Shown: piece after piece, positions 56,688 through 64,000 of the stretch | How the letters are laid out: each line of letters starts with the position of its first letter | How positions within the stretch are numbered: the stretch's first letter is position 1 | Assembly: GCF_000943545.1 (NCBI RefSeq) | Contig: NZ_JTHP01000016.1 | Span: forward strand, 1 to 64,000 | Direction of reading: 5' to 3' | Origin: Paenibacillus terrae | GTDB lineage: Bacteria > Bacillota > Bacilli > Paenibacillales > Paenibacillaceae | Length of the DNA stretch: 64,000 bases | Position numbers and translations under genes: made by a program | The notes under the pieces: generated by a model | What the model saw: the letters and a program-made list of their open reading frames with translations, nothing else | Told to the model about the DNA's origin: nothing | Database searches by the model: none

Positions 56688-57716
56688 ATGTTGAAAATCG
56701 GCGGTATTGAAATGAAAAACCAGGTCGTCCTGGCTCCGATGGCGGGCGTGTGTAACCCTGCTTTCCGTCTGATTGCCAAAGAATTTGGCACAGGCTTGGT
56801 ATGCGCAGAAATGGTTAGTGACAAGGCGATCATTCACGGCAACAAGCGCACCCGTGAGATGCTGTTCGTAGATGAGCGCGAGAAGCCGCTCAGTCTGCAA
56901 ATTTTTGGGGGAGATCGTGAATCTTTGGTGGAAGCGGCGAAGGTTGTGGATCAGGAGACGAACGCAGATATTATTGACATCAATATGGGCTGCCCGGTTC
57001 CCAAGGTAACCAAATGTGATGCGGGTGCCCGTTGGCTGCTCGATCCCAATAAAATTTATGAAATGGTATCCGCTGTCGTGGAATCCGTTAGTAAACCTGT
57101 TACCGTGAAAATGCGTATTGGATGGGACAGCGAGCATATTTATGCCGTAGAGAACGCCCGTGCCGTAGAACGTGCCGGAGGTCAGGCTGTCAGCGTACAT
57201 GGCCGTACACGGGAGCAATTGTATACGGGACATGCGAACTGGGATATTATAAAAGAAGTTAAAGAATCAGTTTCCATTCCTGTAATCGGAAACGGGGACG
57301 TGGCAACACCGGAAGATGCCCGCCGGATGCTCGATTTGACCAACTGTGACGGTGTTATGATCGGACGTGGCGCTCTGGGTAATCCTTGGATGCTGTACCG
57401 TACGATTGAGTATTTGCAGACAGGTGAGCTTTTGCCTGATCCTTCACCGGAAGAAAAAATCCGCATTGCCATTCTGCATATGGACCGCCTGGTGGCATTG
57501 AAGGGTGAAGCTGTGGCTGTCCGCGAAATGCGTAAGCATCTGGCCTGGTACCTCAAAGGACTTAGAGGCTCTGCACGCATTAAGGACGTTGTTATGGAAG
57601 AAACGAAACGTGATGATATGGTACGTATTTTGGATGGCTTTGTATCCGGACTACACACGGTAGAAAATGATGAACATTCCACAGAGGCTGTTTCTCCTGC
57701 CGCCGTTGCGCAATAA
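56688..57716 (+). CDS. dusB: tRNA-dihydrouridine synthase (DusB family)
   Basis: A 342-residue FMN-dependent TIM-barrel enzyme that reduces uridines in tRNA. VVLAPMAGVCNPAFRLIAKE, INMGCPVPKVTKCDAGARWL (with the catalytic cysteine after NMGCP), VSVHGRTREQLYTG and GNGDV are intact. AAAGGAG precedes the ATG. It is the last gene of the folate run and matches YacF (Dus1) of B. subtilis. Confidence 0.95.
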   Translation: MLKIGGIEMKNQVVLAPMAGVCNPAFRLIAKEFGTGLVCAEMVSDKAIIHGNKRTREMLFVDEREKPLSLQIFGGDRESLVEAAKVVDQETNADIIDINMGCPVPKVTKCDAGARWLLDPNKIYEMVSAVVESVSKPVTVKMRIGWDSEHIYAVENARAVERAGGQAVSVHGRTREQLYTGHANWDIIKEVKESVSIPVIGNGDVATPEDARRMLDLTNCDGVMIGRGALGNPWMLYRTIEYLQTGELLPDPSPEEKIRIAILHMDRLVALKGEAVAVREMRKHLAWYLKGLRGSARIKDVVMEETKRDDMVRILDGFVSGLHTVENDEHSTEAVSPAAVAQ

Positions 57717-57743
57717 GGAAGCTGTTTCTGCCTTTGTATGTGA

Positions 57744-57772
57744 TTGACTTTTCCAATTACTTGCCCTATAAT
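57744..57772 (+). promoter_or_regulatory. Sigma-A promoter of greA
   Basis: TTGACT (57744-57749) and TATAAT (57767-57772) are 17 bases apart, about 160 bases upstream of greA. Confidence 0.8.
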
Positions 57773-57930
57773 CGTTCAGTATAAAATCTTGATGTATGCT
57801 ACAAATTGTATGCAGCTCTCAAGACAACAGCAGGAAATGTTCTCATTCCCTCAGAGTGGCATATTATGTTTTGAAAGCGTGCATTCCGATGCACTTTTAA
57901 ACTTTTCCCATGACAGGAGAATCGGTTAAG

Positions 57931-58407
57931 ATGAGCGATAAAGAAGTCATTCTGACACAGGAAGGTCTTAGAAAGCTCGAAGATGAGCTTGAGAACTTGA
58001 AGTCTGTCAAACGCCGTGAAGTGGCGGAACGGATTAAGGTAGCTATCGGATACGGGGATATCAGTGAAAACTCCGAGTATGAGGATGCGAAGAATGAGCA
58101 GGCTTTCATTGAAGGCCGTGTAATTACACTGGAAAAATTGCTACGCAATGCCCGCATTATCAATAGTGATGAAATTGAAACCGATGTTGTGGGAGTAGGC
58201 GCAACCGTGACCGTTGAGGATATGGAATTCGGGGATGTTACAGAGTATGCGATCGTAGGTTCAGCCGAATCGGACCCACTACAGAATAAAATCTCCAATG
58301 AAAGTCCGCTTGGCAAGGCAATGCTTGGTAAGAAAAAAGGAACTGTTGTGGATGTTACCGTTCCAGCAGGCGTTATACAATATAAAATCGTGGATATCAA
58401 AAAATAA
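57931..58407 (+). CDS. greA: Transcription elongation factor GreA
   Basis: A 158-residue factor that rescues backtracked RNA polymerase. The N-terminal coiled coil (about 8-75) includes [20 protein letters not shown] with the acidic tip residues; the C-terminal domain has [18 protein letters not shown] 57931 matches the family start and has AGGAG about 11 bases upstream; ATG 57910 lies before this site. In B. subtilis greA is elsewhere, so its place before lysS is a local change. Confidence 0.94.
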   Translation: MSDKEVILTQEGLRKLEDELENLKSVKRREVAERIKVAIGYGDISENSEYEDAKNEQAFIEGRVITLEKLLRNARIINSDEIETDVVGVGATVTVEDMEFGDVTEYAIVGSAESDPLQNKISNESPLGKAMLGKKKGTVVDVTVPAGVIQYKIVDIKK

Positions 58408-58431
58408 GACACAGACTTTGGAATTGAATGT

Positions 58432-58458
58432 AAAAGCTTCCTTGGGGAAGCTTTTTTT
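58432..58458 (+). terminator. Rho-independent terminator after greA
   Basis: AAAAGCTTCC pairs perfectly with GGAAGCTTTT around a TTGG loop, then more T residues. Confidence 0.9.
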
Positions 58459-58507
58459 CTCACACCCGGACGGACCCCGGCCCGTCTATTCATATTGAAG
58501 GAGCTGA

Positions 58508-60043
<1,536 letters not shown>

Positions 60044-60060
60044 CATAACATTATGAATAT

Positions 60061-60100
60061 AGAGGATCAGCCGGGCTTCCCGTGTCTTGTTCCTCTTTTT
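60061..60100 (+). terminator. Probable terminator after lysS
   Basis: AGAGGA pairs with TCCTCT, with GGG-CCC pairing inside the loop, followed by TTTTT. Its end lies 30 bases before ktrB. Confidence 0.6.
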
Positions 60101-60129
60101 CATAAGAACGGATGGAGAGAAAACTTCTA

Positions 60130-61467
60130 ATGAAACGCAGCGTCAAGCTTGCCCGGTTTGCGTCGCCTCCTTTTATATTGGTCATCGGATACTTGCTGAT
60201 TATTGCATTGGGCACTTTGCTGCTGATGCTTCCTATTTCCAATCATAGTGGACATGCTCCGCATTGGATTGATTCGCTGTTTACGTCCGTTTCCGCTGCT
60301 TGTGTCACCGGATTAGTCGTAGTAGACGTTAATTCAACTTATACGATGTTTGGAGAAACGGTCATCATGGTGCTGATGCAACTGGGCGGTCTGGGTTTTA
60401 TGACCCTGGCGACCTTGTTTGCATTGCTGCTGGGGCGACGGTTATCGTTGAAGGATCGGCTGCTGCTAAAGGAAGCGATTAATGCCGACAGCATGGAAGG
60501 AATTGTGCGCATTATTCGCAAGGTGCTGATTTTTTCTTTTACCATTGAGGCGATAGCTGCCGTAGTCATGGCTTTGCGGTGGATGAGGGAGATGCCCGTC
60601 GGACAAGCGATATACTACGGAATATTCCATTCGGTATCTCTTTTTAATAACGGGGGATTTGACCTGTTCGGAAGCAGCTTCCAACGGTATGCCGGAGATT
60701 TTGTGTTCAATATGATTGCATCTGTGCTTGTCATTTCAGGGGGATTGGGCTTTCTTGTACTCAGTGATCTGTTCGATTTTCGCCGCACCCGGCGGCTGAG
60801 TCTTCACTCCAAAATGGTGTTAAGTGTGTCGGGTGGGCTTATTGTGATTGGGGCGCTGGTCATATTTATTTTTGAGTTTACCAATGCACGAACCCTAGGC
60901 TCGCTGAACTGGGAAGGCAAAGTGTATGCATCGGTCTTTCAATCCGTTTCCACGCGATCATCGGGTACCAGCACAGTAGATATCAGCGGGTTGAGGCAGG
61001 CCAGCCAGTTTTTTATCATGTTGTTAATGATTATCGGTGCTTCTCCAGGCTCTACCGGGGGAGGAATCAAAACGACTACGTTCCTGCTGATGGTTGGCGC
61101 TCTAATTGCCGTCATGCGGGGACAGAAGGAAATAGTGTTCTTTCGCCACCGGGTTCCCAAAGATATCATGATGCGTGCGCTGACCATTATTGTATTGGCT
61201 CTATTTATCTTCTCCATTGTGGTCATGCTGCTCTTAATGACAGAGGAGGCACCTTTTCTCTCACTTGCGTTTGAGGCTGCTTCCGCGATCGGAACGGTTG
61301 GTCTGTCCGTAGGTGTGACCCCGGGACTGTCTGACGCGGGTAAGCTGATCATGTGTGTAACCATGTTCATTGGCAGAATTGGGCCGCTTACGATCGCTTA
61401 TGCCATCCGTCCACGCTCCACCAAGACGCTATACCGTCGTCCCGAAGGGCATATCGTAATTGGATAG
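60130..61467 (+). CDS. ktrB: Potassium uptake channel subunit KtrB (Trk/Ktr family)
   Basis: A 445-residue membrane protein with the four repeated helix-pore-helix units of the Trk/Ktr/HKT family. Filter glycines lie in SAACVTGLVVVD, SLFNNGGFD, STRSSGTSTVD and AIGTVGLSVG. It works with a cytoplasmic KtrA-type subunit, which is not encoded in this window. In Firmicutes Ktr systems are held in check by c-di-AMP. GGAGAG lies ten bases before ATG 60130; ATG 60112 has no ribosome site. Confidence 0.92.
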   Translation: MKRSVKLARFASPPFILVIGYLLIIALGTLLLMLPISNHSGHAPHWIDSLFTSVSAACVTGLVVVDVNSTYTMFGETVIMVLMQLGGLGFMTLATLFALLLGRRLSLKDRLLLKEAINADSMEGIVRIIRKVLIFSFTIEAIAAVVMALRWMREMPVGQAIYYGIFHSVSLFNNGGFDLFGSSFQRYAGDFVFNMIASVLVISGGLGFLVLSDLFDFRRTRRLSLHSKMVLSVSGGLIVIGALVIFIFEFTNARTLGSLNWEGKVYASVFQSVSTRSSGTSTVDISGLRQASQFFIMLLMIIGASPGSTGGGIKTTTFLLMVGALIAVMRGQKEIVFFRHRVPKDIMMRALTIIVLALFIFSIVVMLLLMTEEAPFLSLAFEAASAIGTVGLSVGVTPGLSDAGKLIMCVTMFIGRIGPLTIAYAIRPRSTKTLYRRPEGHIVIG

Positions 61468-61478
61468 CTCAATAGTAT

Positions 61479-61521
61479 AAAAAGATGCACCCGTGCTGAT
61501 TGACACGGGTGCATCTTTTTT
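61479..61521 (+). terminator. Rho-independent terminator after ktrB
   Basis: AAAAAGATGCACCCGTG pairs perfectly with CACGGGTGCATCTTTTT around an eight-base loop. It marks the end of the conserved block. Confidence 0.95.
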
Positions 61522-61759
61522 CATTTTGCATCATCATCGTCTCATGTGCAGCATATCATGAAAAGTATCCAATTTGAGAAAATGAGGCACAATGGGCTTG
61601 ACAGAGACTATTTTTTTGTAGAAAAAAGGCTATTTGTTTCCTTTTATGTAATTATAGACAAGATACTAGGAATATTATGTATAATATTGTATGATAGTGG
61701 GCATGGAAGGGGGATAGCTGAGGGGTTTACCAATTTCAATTTGAAAGGAATTATCTATT

Positions 61760-62287
61760 ATGTATTTATTTATTATTAGTGCTGAAGTTTTATTCTGGGT
61801 TTTTGTTGTTGCAGGGTTGATCGCAAGATATATGTTTGGCTTAAAGAAATTAGGTGGTCTTCTTTTACTGTGTACTCCTATTATTGATGTCCTGTTACTG
61901 ATTGCTGTGTTTATCACGGTGAGCAGAGGCATGGAGATTACGACCGCTACTGGCCTGGCGGCTTGTTATCTTGGCATTACGGTGGCATTTGGTCATAGGT
62001 TAATTAAATGGGCAGATGTGCGGTTCTCTCATTGGTTTGGCAAGGGGCCGAAGCCCGAACGCAAATATGGCGCTGCTCATGCAAAAGAGGAACGGACGGG
62101 GTGGTTGCTTCACCTGTTGGGCTGGGTCATCGGCAACGCTCTGCTGCTCGCCATCATTGTGTATGTAGATGATCCACAGCGTACGGTTTCCTTGGAGGGC
62201 ATTATGAGTACATGGGCAATCGTTCTGGTAATCGACTTTATTGTTTCCTTTAGCTATACTTTGGCTCCAAAGAAAAATAAGGCGTAG
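61760..62287 (+). CDS. Membrane protein, possibly YmcC-like
   Basis: A 175-residue protein with about five hydrophobic segments: 3-24, 31-53, 64-80, 114-134 and 148-168. A loop at 82-110 holds IKWADVRFSHWFGKGPKPER, then a charged stretch. The layout resembles small Bacillus membrane proteins such as YmcC, recalled from memory and uncertain. AAAGGA lies ten bases before the ATG. The 240 bases upstream are AT-rich and hold the likely promoter. It lies between ktrB and the accessory genes, in the same direction; no function can be assigned. Confidence 0.75.
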   Translation: MYLFIISAEVLFWVFVVAGLIARYMFGLKKLGGLLLLCTPIIDVLLLIAVFITVSRGMEITTATGLAACYLGITVAFGHRLIKWADVRFSHWFGKGPKPERKYGAAHAKEERTGWLLHLLGWVIGNALLLAIIVYVDDPQRTVSLEGIMSTWAIVLVIDFIVSFSYTLAPKKNKA

Positions 62288-62571
62288 CCCTCAGCACACT
62301 TGGATGAAATAAGACCGATCAATCAGGATGTTCAAATCGGAAGGGACATTGATGGTAAAAATGAAGTTGTCACTTCCGGTAGTTTGCTGAGTTTTTATAC
62401 TACTCTCGCTTTGACAGTCACCTCATTTTTGCCTCTCTACCTTTTCACTCGTATGGATTCCTTCCGATTTGAACACAGACCAACAGAAGCAGTTCAGATT
62501 ATTTTTTCGTGAGCTGACAGACAGCATGCATCATGTGTTCTCCTGACCTTTTTAAGAAGGAGAGTAATAAG

Positions 62572-62607
62572 ATGATTATATGTCTTGTAAATATTTATGA
62601 ATTTTAG
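62572..62607 (+). CDS. Possible 11-residue micro-ORF
   Basis: ATG at 62572 has AAGGAG nine bases upstream and encodes MIICLVNIYEF before TAG. The ribosome site is as good as that of any gene here. It lies upstream of the likely promoter of the fabI-like gene, so it would need an earlier transcript. It may be the remnant of a larger gene, or a small hydrophobic peptide. Confidence 0.25.
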   Translation: MIICLVNIYEF

Positions 62608-62637
62608 ATGAATTCTTGAATCTGCGTAAAACGTCGA

Positions 62638-62667
62638 TTGTTTAACTTTGGCAACTAACATGATAAT
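62638..62667 (+). promoter_or_regulatory. Candidate promoter of the fabI-like operon
   Basis: TTGTTT (62638-62643) and GATAAT (62662-62667) are 18 bases apart. The inverted repeat at 62686 would then fall just after the transcription start. Confidence 0.45.
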
Positions 62668-62685
62668 ATTCCAGAAAAGATTACA

Positions 62686-62707
62686 TATGTCTATATATGT
62701 AGACATA
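62686..62707. promoter_or_regulatory. Perfect inverted repeat, likely operator
   Basis: TATGTCTA and TAGACATA are exact complements separated by six bases. The size and symmetry suit a dimeric repressor. It sits about 50 bases before the fabI-like start. Confidence 0.6.
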
Positions 62708-62725
62708 CGAAATTAAGTTGTTTTT

Positions 62726-62733
62726 TTGTCGAA
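62726..62733 (+). promoter_or_regulatory. 0A-box-like sequence upstream of fabI
   Basis: TTGTCGAA matches the Spo0A octamer fully and lies 26 bases before the GTG start. Confidence 0.35.
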
Positions 62734-62759
62734 AAATGTAAATAAGAAAGGTGGTTTCT

Positions 62760-63530
62760 GTGGCAGCACTGCTGAGTGGTAAGAACATTTTGATTATGGG
62801 CGTGGCTAATAACAGGAGTATTGCCTGGGGGACAGCCCAATCTTTAGCTGCTGAAGGAGCAAGGCTCATTTTTACTTACGAAAATGAGAGGGTCGCAGAT
62901 CGGGTGCTAAAGCTCGTTGAAACGATTCCGGGGTCCATTGTCTGTCCCTGTAATGTACAAAGCAATGAAGAATTGGATGCACTGGCGGATTTTCTAAAGG
63001 AGAAAGTAGGCGTCCTGCATGGTTATTTTCACAGTGTTGCCTATGCTAAGGCTGAGGATTTGGACGGCCTGTTCGTCGACACTTCTCGCGAGGGATTCGC
63101 CATTGCTCAAGAAATCAGTGCCTATTCTTTGGCTGCTGTTTCCCGACGAATTTACCCGCTGATGACGGAGGGTGGAAGTATCGTCACCATGACGTATATT
63201 GGCGCAGAACGAGCGATCAAGAATTACAACGTTATGGGTGTGGCGAAGGCTTCACTGGAAGCAAGCATGCGCTATCTGTCGAACGATCTGGGTACTTATG
63301 GTATTCGTGTCAATGCGATTTCGGCTGGTCCCATACGGACTTTGGCCGCATATGGGATTAAGGATTTTAGCACGATGCTAAAGCATATTGAAGAGACGAC
63401 GCCCCTACGTAAGACGGTTGACACGTCCGAAGTTGGAGATACCGCGTTATTCCTATTTTCCCATTTATCGAGAGGCATTACGGGAGAAGTTATCCATGTT
63501 GATGCAGGATACCATATTACGGGGATGTAA
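62760..63530 (+). CDS. fabI: Enoyl-ACP reductase, FabI type
   Basis: A 256-residue short-chain dehydrogenase of the FabI branch. IMGVANNRSIAWGTAQSLA is the FabI-type cofactor loop. The pair Tyr-x6-Lys is in YNVMGVAKAS, and SAGPIRTLAAYGI and GEVIHVDAGYHITGM end the protein as in FabI. GTG 62760 is five bases after AAGGTGG; GTG 62751 overlaps that site. It starts 13 bases before an acyl-adenylating enzyme, so it may serve a dedicated acyl or polyketide product rather than, or besides, housekeeping lipid synthesis. The second role is inference. Confidence 0.92.
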   Translation: MAALLSGKNILIMGVANNRSIAWGTAQSLAAEGARLIFTYENERVADRVLKLVETIPGSIVCPCNVQSNEELDALADFLKEKVGVLHGYFHSVAYAKAEDLDGLFVDTSREGFAIAQEISAYSLAAVSRRIYPLMTEGGSIVTMTYIGAERAIKNYNVMGVAKASLEASMRYLSNDLGTYGIRVNAISAGPIRTLAAYGIKDFSTMLKHIEETTPLRKTVDTSEVGDTALFLFSHLSRGITGEVIHVDAGYHITGM

Positions 63531-63542
63531 GGAGGGAACGCT

Positions 63543-64000
63543 GTGCTTGTTACGCATACGGATTGCCGTATTATCTCACCTGAAGGGATTATGACAAGGG
63601 AGCGTCTGGAGCGGGATGTTACGATCTTCTCCCGTATGTTGGCTCTCCGGGGAATTCCTGAAGAAGGCAGAGTGATTCTGAAAGCGGCCAATTCTTATTA
63701 TTTTGTTGTGTGTCTGTTCTCCCTGTGCAACATTGCTGTTTCGGTGACTGTAGTGGACGAGCAGACCGTGCTTGATGAAATAGCTCAAATTTACGACGAA
63801 GCGGGTGCCTGCTGTATCCTGACCGATTGCGATCCAGGACTTTCTGATGCTTCTGTTATTCTGATTCAAGATCTAATCCAAGAAGAAGCAGTACACCCGC
63901 ATTGGGTTGGAGAGCCGGAGATCCATGGCATCGACTTTAACAAGTGGTGCGAGAGATCGGATGCTCTCATTCTGTATTCTTCAGGTACGACGGGAAAACC
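63543..64000 (+). CDS. AMP-forming acyl/amino acid ligase, cut by the window end
   Basis: The first 152 codons of an adenylate-forming enzyme. GTG 63543 is preceded by AAGGAGGGAACGCT, a strong ribosome site. The last codons give the ATP-binding motif LILYSSGTTGK, which defines the ANL superfamily. The N-terminal part is short compared with most acyl-CoA synthetases. It lies 12 bases after fabI and is surely co-transcribed. The substrate cannot be read from this part; a fatty acid, aryl acid or amino acid to be loaded on a carrier protein are options. Confidence 0.85.
   Translation, partial: MLVTHTDCRIISPEGIMTRERLERDVTIFSRMLALRGIPEEGRVILKAANSYYFVVCLFSLCNIAVSVTVVDEQTVLDEIAQIYDEAGACCILTDCDPGLSDASVILIQDLIQEEAVHPHWVGEPEIHGIDFNKWCERSDALILYSSGTTGK

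Larger units (their letters stand above)
62288..62759. other. Gene-poor, AT-rich region upstream of the fabI-like gene
   Basis: About 470 bases without a large gene. A 70-codon frame at its start has no ribosome site or recognisable product and may be chance. The region holds an 11-codon frame with a strong ribosome site, a likely promoter, a perfect inverted repeat and a full 0A box, listed separately. Composition differs from the GC-balanced genes on the left. Confidence 0.5.

Noticed and set aside
61546..61779. Plus-strand frame of 77 codons upstream of the membrane protein
   Set aside because: AT-rich, no ribosome site, overlaps the start of the next gene out of frame.
62300..62512. Plus-strand frame of 70 codons after the membrane protein
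   Set aside because: TTG start without a ribosome site and no recognisable product; could be a decayed gene but support is lacking.

Overview
The window reads as a stretch of the origin-proximal chromosome of an endospore-forming Firmicute, most likely a Paenibacillus (P. polymyxa-like). The gene order follows the Bacillus subtilis segment yaaO-tmk-yaaQ-yaaR-holB ... lysS almost gene by gene, with Paenibacillus-like changes. Nearly all genes lie on the + strand. Only three look real on the - strand: a membrane protein at the left edge, abrB, and a small gene between prs and pth. I see no tRNA, rRNA, insertion sequence, prophage or CRISPR array. The organism assignment is inferred from synteny and protein similarity recalled from memory, not from a search.

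Layout. 1-1200: a membrane protein and the sigma-G inhibitor Gin. 1.3-9 kb: basic amino acid decarboxylase, thymidylate kinase, c-di-AMP receptor DarA, YaaR, DNA polymerase delta prime, RicT, the replication-control protein YabA, a methyltransferase and RsmI. 9-12 kb: abrB with a Spo0A-controlled-looking promoter, an HD phosphohydrolase preceded by a cluster of 0A-box-like sites, and TatD. 11.9-16.3 kb: a c-di-AMP (ydaO-type) riboswitch with terminator upstream of a 3D-domain cell-wall protein, then rnmV, rsmA and yabG. 16.4-23.6 kb: veg, sspF, ispE, purR, spoVG, glmU, prs, pth and fin. 23.7-36 kb: mfd, a PrsA-like lipoprotein, spoVT, a spore-type flippase, yabN (methylase-MazG), HU, rqcP, yabP, yabQ, divIC and an S1 protein. 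36-44.6 kb: spoIIE, yabS, yabT, tilS, hpt and ftsH. 44.9-51.4 kb: nadB, nadC, coaX, hslO, a second parvulin-like protein and cysK. 51.5-57.7 kb: the folate operon pabB-pabA-pabC-folP-folB-folK, then yazB and dusB. 57.9-61.5 kb: greA, lysS and ktrB.

Past ktrB the conserved order stops. 61.6-64 kb is AT-richer and holds a membrane protein, about 470 bases without a large gene (micro-ORF, promoter, perfect inverted repeat, 0A box), then a FabI-type reductase and an AMP-forming ligase that runs off the window. This looks like the left edge of an accessory, perhaps biosynthetic, operon and is the least ordinary part of the window.

The genes connect in a few themes: sporulation and transition-state control (gin, fin, abrB, spoVG, spoVT, spoIIE, yabG, yabP, yabQ, sspF), c-di-AMP signalling (darA, riboswitch, ktrB), nucleotide and cofactor synthesis (tmk, prs, purR, hpt, nadBC, coaX, fol/pab), translation and RNA care (rsmI, rsmA, rnmV, tilS, lysS, dusB, pth, rqcP), and envelope work (glmU, ispE, yabE, yabM, divIC). 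Many starts are TTG or GTG with a strong Shine-Dalgarno sequence.
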